Below are positions 17,119 through 25,074 of a stretch of DNA of 64,000 bases, piece by piece (within the stretch, counting starts at the first letter, position 1; every line of letters starts with the position of its first letter). The DNA is from Alphaproteobacteria bacterium (GTDB taxonomy: Bacteria > Pseudomonadota > Alphaproteobacteria > Micavibrionales > Micavibrionaceae). The position numbers and the translations under genes were made by a program. The notes below the pieces were generated by a model. It worked only from the letters and a program-made list of their open reading frames with translations, was not told where the DNA came from and did not search any database. The DNA is taken from contig JADLAT010000015.1 of assembly GCA_020848095.1 (NCBI GenBank), forward strand, positions 124,001 to 188,000, given 5' to 3'.

Positions 17119-17604
17119 AATATCCGTAAATAATCTCACAACTTTTGAGTAGGTTTCGTACTTGAAGGGGATGATCAGATCCGGTGTCTGCTCAAGCCTG
17201 ACCCATTTCCAGTGTTCAAATTCCGGCGCGTTATGGGCGTTTAACGTGATTTCGCTATCCTCACCGGTAAAGCGCATGGCTACCCATGTCTGCTCTTGCC
17301 CTCGGAAAGCCCCACCCCACAACTTAGGCTGTAAGGTGGCGGGCAAATCATAGGCAATGGTCTGCTCGGCAATTCTTATGATTTCTGCACTTTTTACGCC
17401 AGTCTCTTCATAAAGTTCCCGGAAGGCCGCGCTGGAAATGTCTTCACCCTCATCTATGCCGCCTTGTGGCATCTGCCAATCGTCAGCTTTAGCATCTATG
17501 CGCTTGCCAACAAAAACCAGCCCATCGCGGTTGAACAGGGCAACGCCGACGCAGGGACGGTAAGGCAGGGATGAAGGAGAAGCTGTGCGGCTCATTTGTC
17601 TCAA
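17107..17604 (-). CDS. rppH: RNA pyrophosphohydrolase RppH (Nudix)
   Basis: 165 aa; the start may be the ATG at 17604 or at 17595. Removes pyrophosphate from 5'-triphosphate mRNA ends and so starts RNase E decay. The Nudix box is complete (GGIDEGEDISSAAFRELYEE, then TG). The N-terminal YRPCVGVALFNRDGLVFVGKR is typical of RppH, as is the C-terminal FEHWKWVRLEQTPDLIIPFK. It is the last gene of the rsfS to rppH minus-strand run; 3 bases separate it from the preceding stop. Confidence 0.95.
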   Translation of the reverse strand: MRQMSRTASPSSLPYRPCVGVALFNRDGLVFVGKRIDAKADDWQMPQGGIDEGEDISSAAFRELYEETGVKSAEIIRIAEQTIAYDLPATLQPKLWGGAFRGQEQTWVAMRFTGEDSEITLNAHNAPEFEHWKWVRLEQTPDLIIPFKYETYSKVVRLFTDISGT

Positions 17605-17607
17605 TCT

Positions 17608-18711
17608 CTATTCGTTTCTACCCATTGCGGCCAGCGCGGAAACGGGGACAATATTGATGTTGCGCTCTGATAACCCCGCTATCCAGTTTTTCACGAATTC
17701 GATGTTCTTTGGCGTAGGGGTGAGCGTGATCAAAGCGCCGCCATGATCGCGTATATGCTTTTCTATCTTGCCGATATCCGTCAGGCTGGCCCCTTGAGCC
17801 TCTATTGTAAAAACGCTCTGCGTATTGGGTACGTTTTCATTGATCGCCAGCGGAGCGATAAAGCTGTCCCGTCCGGGGTTTAGCTCCAGATACCCCAGGC
17901 CGCGCCGGAAAATATCCTGTGCCAAAGATTGGAAAACCGGGGCGGCGGACTCAAGCGTGCTGTCGGTGAATGCTGCGATGCCCGCATAGCCCGTGGTGCG
18001 GCCCAATGCCCAATGGAGCCGGTCCTGGTTGTATTTCAGGCTGCCGGACGGAAGAAGTCCCTTTGCGCCGGGGTCCTGCGCAGGAAATCTATGGGTAGCC
18101 GTAAAAATCTGCAGCCAGATTTCATGCCCGTCCGCGCGGGCCTTTTGCTGCCAGAGATCCGGCGCCTCCGTATAGGGGTTCAAAATGAAAGAAACCTCCG
18201 GCGGCAGCGTTTTAAGCATGGTTTCCGAAAGAGTATTCGATAGCCCGTAATTCCTGACGGCAATCGCCAGCATAGGTTTATCGCGGTTAACGAGTGCGGG
18301 TTTTTTATAAACATTAAACGGCGTTTTGCTGCCCTGTGCCAATGGCAGCAGCCCAAAGGCCGATTCCATGCTCAAGCCCGGCGCGGGCGCCGCGCTTAAG
18401 CTTTTGGCGGTATTTGGCGGCAAAGCATTGCTCATATCCTGAGCGTTTAGCTCTGGAGGCTCTGCCATATGCTCCTGAGTGTGCGCCGAAATGGGCGGCT
18501 CTTGCGTATGTGCTTCTTTTTCAAGCTTGAACCTCTCGACCTCTACCGTGTAGAGCGGGAAAACAGGCTCGCCCGAGGGGGCGCGCGGCCCCTGATACGT
18601 CAAGAGAGCATAGGCGGCCAGCAGGACGTAAAGCGCAGCAACAACGCCCAGTCCAACGAGAAAGTGCTTCAAGGAGAAAAGCTGTTCGATTCTGTCTTCG
18701 TAAGGTGACAC
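17608..18711 (-). CDS. Divergent polysaccharide deacetylase family protein (YibQ-like)
   Basis: 367 aa. One N-terminal transmembrane helix (about residues 15-37) puts the rest in the periplasm. A Pro/Ala/Glu-rich linker (about 60-130) leads to the deacetylase-like fold: LAIAVRNYGLSNTLSETMLKTLP, EIWLQI, GYAGIAAFTD, and a late SVFTIEAQGASLTDIGKIE. This family is usually found beside ctpA and rppH in alphaproteobacteria, as here. Its enzyme activity is not established to my knowledge. Confidence 0.9.
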   Translation of the reverse strand: MSPYEDRIEQLFSLKHFLVGLGVVAALYVLLAAYALLTYQGPRAPSGEPVFPLYTVEVERFKLEKEAHTQEPPISAHTQEHMAEPPELNAQDMSNALPPNTAKSLSAAPAPGLSMESAFGLLPLAQGSKTPFNVYKKPALVNRDKPMLAIAVRNYGLSNTLSETMLKTLPPEVSFILNPYTEAPDLWQQKARADGHEIWLQIFTATHRFPAQDPGAKGLLPSGSLKYNQDRLHWALGRTTGYAGIAAFTDSTLESAAPVFQSLAQDIFRRGLGYLELNPGRDSFIAPLAINENVPNTQSVFTIEAQGASLTDIGKIEKHIRDHGGALITLTPTPKNIEFVKNWIAGLSERNINIVPVSALAAMGRNE

Positions 18712-18735
18712 AACAATTCCTCCCCCGGGGCTGGT

Positions 18736-20181
18736 TTATGGCGCATCCACCGGAGAGGAATCCTGTGTTTCTGTTTCTTCCGGAGCGGGTGCCGGGGCAT
18801 TGTCATTAACAGCACGGGCTTTGGGTGTGCTGCCCATATCCTCAGATTCCCGGTAGAGAGATAACCCGCTTAACAAATCCAGAGCACGGAGAAGCTGATA
18901 ATCCTGCACTTCTTCCTTGTCTGTTTCCTTTTCTTCGGTTTTCTTCTCACCTTCCGGCGTTTCAAGTTTTTCCTTTATCTCGACATCGGGAAGAGCCCTA
19001 TCCAGTGCGCCGAGCAGGTTTTCCTCGCGCAGGCGCTGGATTTTGTAAGATTCAATTTTCGCCTGTTCAACAACGATATCGGGGTCAATCCCCTTCGCCT
19101 GAATAGAGCGTCCGGATGGCGTGTAGTAACGCGCCGTAGTCAGGCGCATGGCACCATTCCCGGGCAAGGGCATAACGGTTTGAACCGATCCCTTACCAAA
19201 GGATTTAGTGCCCAGCAAAATAGCGCGTTTATGATCTTGCAAGGCGCCGGCAACAATTTCCGAGGCTGAGGCCGAACCACCGTTTATAAGAACAACAACA
19301 GGCAGACCTTCGGCAAGATCACCGGGGGTGGCGTTATCGCGTTTCGTATCTTGTTCATGCCGGCCTCGTGTGGAAACGATCTCGCCTTTGTCCAAAAACA
19401 TATCCGATACGATAATCGCCTGATCCAGCAAGCCGCCTGGATTGTTCCGTAAATCCAGTACATAGCCCGTAAGCTTGTTTCCAAGAGCATCCTTTATGCT
19501 CTGAATAGCTTTTTTCAGGCCGGCATCCGTATTCTGGTTGAAGGTCGTGATTCTGATGTAGCCTGCGGTGCCCTCAACACGGGAGCGTACGGATTCAATT
19601 TTTATAATCGCGCGTTTGATCTTAAGATCAATAGGTGCATCCGCGCCCTCCCGGTTGATCGTCAGGCTGATTTCTGTTCCGGCCTTGCCGCGCATCTTAT
19701 CGACAGATTCGGAAAGCGTAAGCCCCATAACCGGTTCATTATCAAGCTGAACGATGTAATCGCCCGCCTGTAATCCTGCGTGAAACGCCGGAGTGTCATC
19801 AATAGGGGAAACAACCTTGATCAGGCCGTTCTCCATGGTCACCTCTATACCGAGGCCGCCAAATTCGCCCTTGGTTGTAACCTGCATATCTGCAAATTGT
19901 TCTTCGTTCAGATAGGCAGAGTGCGGGTCAAGGGCCGTAAGCATGCCGTTTAATGCTTTTTCAATCAGTTCTTTGTCGGTTTTTTCATCAACATATTGCG
20001 CCCGCACACGTTCGAAAACATCGCCGAAAAGATCAAGCTGCCTGTACGTGTCGTTATATTCGGCTTGTGGCTGGGTGCCTGCTGTACGTTCCTCAGCACA
20101 GGCGGGCAGGGCCGGCAGCAAAAGAGCCAGCAATATAACAACAACGGGAAAATGAATGCGCATTCTATAGGTTCCTCTCAC
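18736..20181 (-). CDS. ctpA: C-terminal processing protease, S41 family
   Basis: 481 aa; the ATG at 20163 is an equally good start. Periplasmic tail-specific protease. The N-terminal hydrophobic signal ends near LPACAEE, where the Cys could be a poor lipobox. Next comes a helical part, a PDZ domain (FGGLGIEVTMENGLIKVVSP to the GKAGTEISLTI region), then the S41 core. The catalytic Ser is in NGGSASASEIVAGAL and the Lys in GTKSFGKGSVQ. The C-terminal 100 residues are Glu/Lys then Pro rich. It lies between envC-like and deacetylase genes. Confidence 0.95.
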   Translation of the reverse strand: MRGTYRMRIHFPVVVILLALLLPALPACAEERTAGTQPQAEYNDTYRQLDLFGDVFERVRAQYVDEKTDKELIEKALNGMLTALDPHSAYLNEEQFADMQVTTKGEFGGLGIEVTMENGLIKVVSPIDDTPAFHAGLQAGDYIVQLDNEPVMGLTLSESVDKMRGKAGTEISLTINREGADAPIDLKIKRAIIKIESVRSRVEGTAGYIRITTFNQNTDAGLKKAIQSIKDALGNKLTGYVLDLRNNPGGLLDQAIIVSDMFLDKGEIVSTRGRHEQDTKRDNATPGDLAEGLPVVVLINGGSASASEIVAGALQDHKRAILLGTKSFGKGSVQTVMPLPGNGAMRLTTARYYTPSGRSIQAKGIDPDIVVEQAKIESYKIQRLREENLLGALDRALPDVEIKEKLETPEGEKKTEEKETDKEEVQDYQLLRALDLLSGLSLYRESEDMGSTPKARAVNDNAPAPAPEETETQDSSPVDAP

Positions 20182-20186
20182 AGCCG

Positions 20187-21440
20187 CTAACCGAGGCCTG
20201 CGAATTTTTCTGACGGGTTGGTGGCTTTACCATTATGTCTTAATTCATAGTATAAAACTGGATTTTCGCCGGAGGATTTTAGTTGATTTAAAGTGCCCAG
20301 AGGCTCCCCGGCGGAAACGCTTTGGCCCACCACTGTATCAATTTTTTTCAATCCTGCAATAAGGCTGTGCCAGCCTTTTTCATGTTCTACAATAATCATG
20401 TTTCCATAGTTTTTAAAATGTCCGGCAAAACGGATAACACCCCCCATCGGCGCGGTAACGAGAGCACCGCTGCGGCCCTCGATCCGGATGCCCTGACTGG
20501 GTGCGCCAAAACTATCCGGTTCGTTGAAATGTGTAACGATGTAACCGGCAATCGGCAGATTGGGCGTGCCAGCGCGGGGGAGTATTTTTATTTTTTGAAG
20601 CGCGGGAAGAGCGGCCTTGGTCAGGCGCGCTTCTTTTTCATCTTCCTCTTTTTGCCGCTTGCGCTCGGCATCAAGCCTCTTAACCAGATCGGCCAGCGTT
20701 TTTGCCTGTGTCGATATTTCGGCAACTTTTGCTTGCTGTGATTTCAAATCTTTATTCGTGCTGGCATAGAGGGATTGCCTTTGCTCTGCCAGTATGCGGA
20801 GGTTTTCTTGCTCTTTTTTGAGGTTTTCGGCTTCCTGAGCGGCATCTTCCCGCTTGGTCTTCAGAGACGCGGTGATGAGGTTGCGTCTTTGTAAATCTGC
20901 TTTGAGGCTAAGGGCCTGCTCTTGTAAAACCGGTAGGATTCTTTGCATGAGCAGGGCGCTCTGTGCTGTTTTTAAGGGTGCTTCAGGCCGTGCGATCATA
21001 GCCTCCGGCGGCGTGCGCTGTAGCCGCGCCAGCGCCAGAATTAGCCGGGCGGCGGAAGCCCTGCCGCGCTGCAGACGCTCCTGAATTTCCGCATCCTCCT
21101 TCTCCAGCACCAGAATTTTTTGATCGAGGTCTTGCAATACTCTCTCGCTGTTTTGTACAGACCGGGCGGTTTCGACAATATGGCCTCTTGTCTCATCAAG
21201 ATTTTGTTCGAGGATAACCACCTTTTTTTCAAGCACCGCCTGCTCAGCCTTGCTGCTTTCCAGATCATTACCCAGGGCATCTAAGGAGATTTCCTTATGG
21301 GGTGGCAGCGGTACAGAGGGGTTTTCGGCGTGTGCAAACCCGGTGTTCAAAGCCATAACGCCTGAAACCGGAAAAATCAGGCCGCTATATAGAAAAAGGG
21401 TAAAGAGGAATGAAAAGCGGCGCATTGATTTTTTAATCAC
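20187..21440 (-). CDS. Murein hydrolase activator EnvC-like protein (degenerate M23)
   Basis: 417 aa. Signal peptide at residues 1-37, then about 220 residues of coiled coil rich in Glu/Gln/Lys, then a LytM/M23 domain. The second metal motif HxH of active M23 peptidases is not seen: the strand reads VLYYELRHNGKATNP. This matches the EnvC group, which does not cut murein but activates amidases during cell separation. It overlaps rlmH by 8 bases and ctpA follows 5 bases later, indicating one operon. Confidence 0.92.
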   Translation of the reverse strand: MIKKSMRRFSFLFTLFLYSGLIFPVSGVMALNTGFAHAENPSVPLPPHKEISLDALGNDLESSKAEQAVLEKKVVILEQNLDETRGHIVETARSVQNSERVLQDLDQKILVLEKEDAEIQERLQRGRASAARLILALARLQRTPPEAMIARPEAPLKTAQSALLMQRILPVLQEQALSLKADLQRRNLITASLKTKREDAAQEAENLKKEQENLRILAEQRQSLYASTNKDLKSQQAKVAEISTQAKTLADLVKRLDAERKRQKEEDEKEARLTKAALPALQKIKILPRAGTPNLPIAGYIVTHFNEPDSFGAPSQGIRIEGRSGALVTAPMGGVIRFAGHFKNYGNMIIVEHEKGWHSLIAGLKKIDTVVGQSVSAGEPLGTLNQLKSSGENPVLYYELRHNGKATNPSEKFAGLG

Positions 21441-21888
21441 GGTGATAAGGATGGTTTTTAAGAATCTGCTGACACCTGTAAATTTGCTCTAAAAGCATCG
21501 CGCGCGCAAGCATATGAGGCCATGTCTGTGCACCAAAGCTGAGGAGAAGATTGGCCCGCTGCCGCAATGTCTCATCCAGACCGTTCGCGCCGCCAATTAC
21601 AAATTGCAGCAACGGCGTTCCCGCATCCTGAAAATGCTCGATCTTTTGTGCCATCTGGCGTGAGGGAAGGCTTTTGCCCCGTTCATCCAGCGCAATGACG
21701 CAGGCCGCAGGCTGTAAACGATTTGTTATCTGCGAAAGCTCATCACTCTGGGCCTGTGATTCGTCCCTATACTTGCTTTCGATCTCTGTGAGGGTGAACG
21801 GCCAGCTTAATCGCTTTATGTATTCACGGCAAAGCTCAAACTCCGGGCCATGGCGCAGGCGTCCCGCCGCGATCAGCTCAATTTTCAT
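21433..21888 (-). CDS. rlmH: 23S rRNA pseudouridine-1915 N3-methyltransferase RlmH
   Basis: 151 aa, normal length. SPOUT-class enzyme methylating pseudouridine 1915 in helix 69 of 23S rRNA. Family marks: VIALDERGKSLPS, QFVIGGANGLDET with the trefoil-knot SAM site, and the C-terminal RAMLLEQIYRCQQILKNHPY before the terminal His-Arg-Asp. It follows rsfS by 23 bases, an old association of two ribosome-related genes. Confidence 0.97.
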   Translation of the reverse strand: MKIELIAAGRLRHGPEFELCREYIKRLSWPFTLTEIESKYRDESQAQSDELSQITNRLQPAACVIALDERGKSLPSRQMAQKIEHFQDAGTPLLQFVIGGANGLDETLRQRANLLLSFGAQTWPHMLARAMLLEQIYRCQQILKNHPYHRD

Positions 21889-21911
21889 GGTGCGGCCTTT
21901 TCAAATACGGA

Positions 21912-22310
21912 TCAGGCCTGCGCATGTCCGTTATTGATGACTTCAAAAGTGTGCGTGGGGAACGGGCTCCACATTTTCTCAAGGTTGTAGAAAGAGCGAA
22001 CTTCAGGCCGGAAAAGATGAATAATCACATCCCCGGCATCAATCGCCACCCAGTCGGCCTGAGTCATGCCCTCAGCCTTGATGCCTTTTATACCGCGAGC
22101 ACAAAGCCTTTCCATGATTTTTTCTGCTAGAGCGGCAACGTGCCGCGAAGATGTTCCCGATGCAATGACCATATAATCGGCCAGACCACCACCTTGGTTT
22201 CGAAGATCAATCGTGACGATATCCTCGGCCTTGTCTGCGTCCAAAGACTGCTCGATAAGCGCCTTGATATCGGAAGGGCCTAACTGCCCCGGTGTGTTGT
22301 ATGTTAAAAT
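21912..22310 (-). CDS. rsfS: Ribosomal silencing factor RsfS, probable ATT start
   Basis: 132 aa if started at the ATT codon 22310-22308. RsfS binds ribosomal protein uL14 (L14) and blocks subunit joining in starvation. Family marks: IEQSLDADKAEDIVTIDL, ADYMVIASGTSSRHVAALAEKI, and WVAIDAGDVIIHLF. The only good Shine-Dalgarno (AAGGAG, 22325-22320) is followed by no ATG, GTG or TTG in any usable position; ATT sits 9 bases downstream. The nearest upstream standard codons in frame, TTG at 22373 or 22370, lie inside a transcription terminator. A TTG further in would remove the first helix. Confidence 0.88.
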   Translation of the reverse strand: MLTYNTPGQLGPSDIKALIEQSLDADKAEDIVTIDLRNQGGGLADYMVIASGTSSRHVAALAEKIMERLCARGIKGIKAEGMTQADWVAIDAGDVIIHLFRPEVRSFYNLEKMWSPFPTHTFEVINNGHAQA

Positions 22311-22354
22311 GACTATGGGCTCCTTTCTATGCGTTGATGGTGTGGAGTTATCAT

Positions 22355-22382
22355 AAAAAAAGCCGAGCAACAAGGCTCAGCT
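22355..22382 (-). terminator. Intrinsic terminator upstream of rsfS
   Basis: Eight-bp stem (22375-22382 with 22361-22368, one G-U pair), 6-base loop and a run of seven T on the minus strand (22361-22355). It ends the candidate small RNA, 45 bases before the rsfS ATT. Confidence 0.8.
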
Positions 22383-22497
22383 TCGACCGGACGCACCGCA
22401 GGGCGACGAAATGGAAACGCAGCCGCGTTCAAAGGATCATCCCGCACCGAGCCTCCATTCTCCACCTCTTGGTTTTGCATTAACGTCCGTATTCATA
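22355..22497 (-). ncRNA. Candidate small RNA or attenuating leader between nadD and rsfS
   Basis: About 143 nt from a predicted start near 22497 to the terminator. It has its own TATAAT promoter. The body can fold as a rod: a closing stem CGGACG/CGTCCG (22484-22489 with 22388-22393), a large internal bubble, and a second stem (22454-22462 with 22408-22415, one bulge). It does not match 4.5S RNA or any riboswitch I know. A leaderless 19-codon frame (ATG 22496, stop at 22437-22439) and a 55-codon frame (ATG 22480, stop just before the rsfS ATT) overlap it, so a coding leader is possible. Confidence 0.5.
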
Positions 22498-22502
22498 CCT
22501 TT

Positions 22503-22531
22503 ATTATACGATTTTATTGTATAACGCGCAA
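22503..22531 (-). promoter_or_regulatory. Promoter TTGCGC-17-TATAAT of the candidate RNA
   Basis: On the minus strand, -35 TTGCGC (22531-22526), 17-base spacer, perfect -10 TATAAT (22508-22503). It lies in the space after the nadD stop. Confidence 0.65.
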
Positions 22532-22558
22532 CTTCGTGGGGGCTTTGCCGCTTCAAGC

Positions 22559-23203
22559 CTAGCTTGCGACCAGAACAGCTTTTTTGGTGGCCTTGCGCTG
22601 GCCGCTGCGAATCTCGGTCGAGGAGATATTCACCATCTTCTTTTGCATCATCCAATAGGTTGTACCGGGGGTGAGCGGCATGGCGCCCCCCTTATCAATA
22701 AAGACATGTTTTTGCCGGGCGTACATGCGGTAGGGGCAGGATTTAACAAGCGAACGCGCCGGGTTGCGCGTCAGATGCACCATGCATATTTCGGCAAGAA
22801 GTTCTTTCCAGAAATGCCAGCGGTGCAGACCAAGCGCATTATCCATACCGCTGATCCAGACAAAATCGGTTGTGGGGTAATGGTTTTTGATCTTGCGGAT
22901 GGAATCATAGGTAATACTGGTTCCCATTTCCGTTTCAATATCACTGATCAAAATTTTGGGATGATCAACCATATCCCGGCAGAGCGCCATGCGCCTATCC
23001 AATGGCATGGGCTTAGTGCTTTTAAGGGGGTTTTGAGGACTGACCAGCCACCAGACGGCATCAAGTTGTAGCCCTTTAAGCGCGGCAAGACTGATATAGA
23101 CATGTCCCTCATGCGGAGGATCAAAGGAGCCGCCCAGCAGGCCAATGCGCATATTTTTCCAGCGCGGGCCATCCAACAAACGGGGAGGGGAAAAAAGCGT
23201 CAT
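22559..23203 (-). CDS. nadD: Nicotinate-nucleotide adenylyltransferase NadD
   Basis: 214 aa from the ATG at 23203; the ATG at 23152 (MRIGLLGG) is the alternative. A much longer open frame upstream is antisense-like shadow within proA. Makes nicotinate adenine dinucleotide from nicotinate mononucleotide and ATP. The nucleotidyltransferase motif is GLLGGSFDPPHEGHVYIS, with WWLVSPQNPLK and the ISSTEIR signature near the C-terminus. Follows proA by 34 bases, as usual in this class. Confidence 0.95.
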   Translation of the reverse strand: MTLFSPPRLLDGPRWKNMRIGLLGGSFDPPHEGHVYISLAALKGLQLDAVWWLVSPQNPLKSTKPMPLDRRMALCRDMVDHPKILISDIETEMGTSITYDSIRKIKNHYPTTDFVWISGMDNALGLHRWHFWKELLAEICMVHLTRNPARSLVKSCPYRMYARQKHVFIDKGGAMPLTPGTTYWMMQKKMVNISSTEIRSGQRKATKKAVLVAS

Positions 23204-23237
23204 AACAGCCAACCCGCTTTCAATTTTATGCGCGCCT

Positions 23238-24554
23238 TTATGGCCGCGTTTGTCCTGAGCCGTGAACGATATATTTATAGGTGCAAAGCTGCTCCAGCCC
23301 CACGGGACCGCGCGCATGCATTTTGCCAGTGGCAATGCCGATCTCTGCGCCCATGCCAAACTCACCGCCATCGGCAAACTGGGTCGAGGCATTATGCATG
23401 ACAATGCCGCTATCCACATTTTTAAGAAAATAACGCGCGGCTTCTTCGTCTTCAGCCAAAATGGAATCCGTGTGATGAGAGCCGTAATGATTGATGTGTT
23501 TTGCGGCCTCTTGCACACCATCAACAATGGCGCAGCTTAGTTTTTTATCAAGATACTCTGTTGTCCAGTCCGCAGCCGTGGCGGGCGTTATACGCTCGTC
23601 CAGTGTTCTCGCGCTGTCATCACCGACGATGGCGCAGCCTGCATCCAGAAGCTTTGTAAGCACGGCCCGCGCTATGTCTTTCGTTAGCGCCTTATCCAGC
23701 AGCAAAGTCTCCATAGCGCCGCAAACGCCGGGACGGCGCATTTTTGCGTTGAACGTGACATCTATAGCATGCGCGGGGTTAGCGCTGGGGTGGATATAGA
23801 TATGGCATATGCCTTCGAGATGGCCGAAAACCGGCATTTTTGCTTCTTTCATTACGCGCTCTATCAGGCTTCGCCCGCCGCGCGGAATCATGACATCCAC
23901 ATAATAGGATGCCGCGAGCAGGGCACCCACAGCCTCCCGGTCCGGCGTGGGAATCATGGAAACGGCGGCCTCGGGCAAATCATGCATGCGCAGCGCCACC
24001 TGAATAAGGCCATGGAGCGCGAGCGAACTGTTCAGGCTTTCTGAGCCACCGCGTAAAATAACCGCATTGCGGGATTTTAAGCACAAGGCGGCTGCATCCA
24101 CCGTCACATTGGGGCGTGATTCATAGATCATGCCTAAAACACCGATAGGAACGGCTATTCTCTCGATCCTAAGGCCGTTAGGTCTTTGATTTTCCCACAA
24201 AATGCGGCCAACGGGGTCGGGGAGGTCTGCAACCGTCTCCACACCCTTGGCCATCCCCTCAATCCGGCCCTCATCCAGCATAAGCCGGTCAAGCAAAGCC
24301 GGGCTGAGCCCGCGGCTCTTTCCGGCATCAAGATCTTTTTCGTTGGCGGACAGAATAAGAGGGACATTGTTGCGTAATTGCGTAGCTATGGCCCGCAATG
24401 CAGTATCAATGAGGGAATCTGGGGCCTGGGTCAGCGCACTGGCGGCAGCCTTGGCCGCACGACCCAAATCTTTAACGATCTGCGCAGGATTGTGTGAGGT
24501 AAAGGAGGCGATATTATCGGTATCAGGCTCCTGCATGGGAACAATCTCCTTCAA
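23238..24554 (-). CDS. proA: Glutamate-5-semialdehyde dehydrogenase (gamma-glutamyl phosphate reductase)
   Basis: 438 aa; starts at 24554 or 24536. Reduces gamma-glutamyl phosphate with NADPH in proline synthesis. Seen: GMIYESRPNVTVDAAALC, NAVILRGGSESLNSS, and the catalytic Cys in MRRPGVCGAMETLL. It is 19 kb from proB, its pathway partner, which is on the same strand. Here it follows the ATP synthase b gene by 19 bases and precedes nadD. Confidence 0.97.
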   Translation of the reverse strand: MKEIVPMQEPDTDNIASFTSHNPAQIVKDLGRAAKAAASALTQAPDSLIDTALRAIATQLRNNVPLILSANEKDLDAGKSRGLSPALLDRLMLDEGRIEGMAKGVETVADLPDPVGRILWENQRPNGLRIERIAVPIGVLGMIYESRPNVTVDAAALCLKSRNAVILRGGSESLNSSLALHGLIQVALRMHDLPEAAVSMIPTPDREAVGALLAASYYVDVMIPRGGRSLIERVMKEAKMPVFGHLEGICHIYIHPSANPAHAIDVTFNAKMRRPGVCGAMETLLLDKALTKDIARAVLTKLLDAGCAIVGDDSARTLDERITPATAADWTTEYLDKKLSCAIVDGVQEAAKHINHYGSHHTDSILAEDEEAARYFLKNVDSGIVMHNASTQFADGGEFGMGAEIGIATGKMHARGPVGLEQLCTYKYIVHGSGQTRP

Positions 24555-24573
24555 AGGCAGGCAATCAAGGCGC

Positions 24574-25062
24574 TCAGTGCAGATTTGCGGATAAATCCTT
24601 CAGGGATTGATCAACAAGGCGCTTGTCCGAATCTTTGTCTATGTTTTCAAGAATAATCTGCGTTGTGGCTTCTATCGCCAGATTGGCGGCATAGCGCCGT
24701 ATTTCTTCTTTTGCATTCTGCTCCAGCCGCTCCAGCCGTTCTTTAAGCTGTTTTTCCTTGCGCGCGATGGCTTCATCCAGATCGGCTTCCGCTTTTTTAC
24801 GAATATCTTCGGCCTGTTTTTCTGCTGTGGCGATTATGCTTTCTGCATCTTTCACCGCATCTCTATGTTTGCGCTGGTACTGGGCCAGCATTTCCTGAGC
24901 CTCAACGCGGAGATTCTCTGCCGTACTTAAGTTTTCCTGTATGGTACGAATGCGCGAATCCAGCATGGAAATCAAAGCACTTCTGCCGAATTTCCAGAGA
25001 ATTCCGACAAACAGAAGAAACGACATGACAAGCCATATTGATGGGTCGTGCAGCAATTGCAT
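24574..25062 (-). CDS. atpF: ATP synthase F0 subunit b
   Basis: 162 aa. Peripheral stalk subunit linking F0 to F1. One N-terminal transmembrane helix (about residues 8-28), then a long Glu/Lys/Ala helix (YQRKHRDAVKDAESIIATAE onward) that dimerises with b'. It ends the F0 operon. Together with the upstream gene it gives the two-type b/b' stalk usual in alphaproteobacteria and phototrophs. Confidence 0.95.
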   Translation of the reverse strand: MQLLHDPSIWLVMSFLLFVGILWKFGRSALISMLDSRIRTIQENLSTAENLRVEAQEMLAQYQRKHRDAVKDAESIIATAEKQAEDIRKKAEADLDEAIARKEKQLKERLERLEQNAKEEIRRYAANLAIEATTQIILENIDKDSDKRLVDQSLKDLSANLH

Positions 25063-25074
25063 GGTGGTCTCTCC

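Noticed and set aside
22388..22489. Candidate RNA as 4.5S SRP RNA or 6S RNA
   Set aside because: No GGAA-type tetraloop with the conserved SRP domain IV sequence, and none of the 6S gene neighbours (zapA, ygfA). Kept as an unclassified RNA.
22559..23527. Longer NadD reading of 322 residues
   Set aside because: The first 108 residues are antisense-like sequence inside proA; NadD proteins start near the GGSFDPPHEGH motif.
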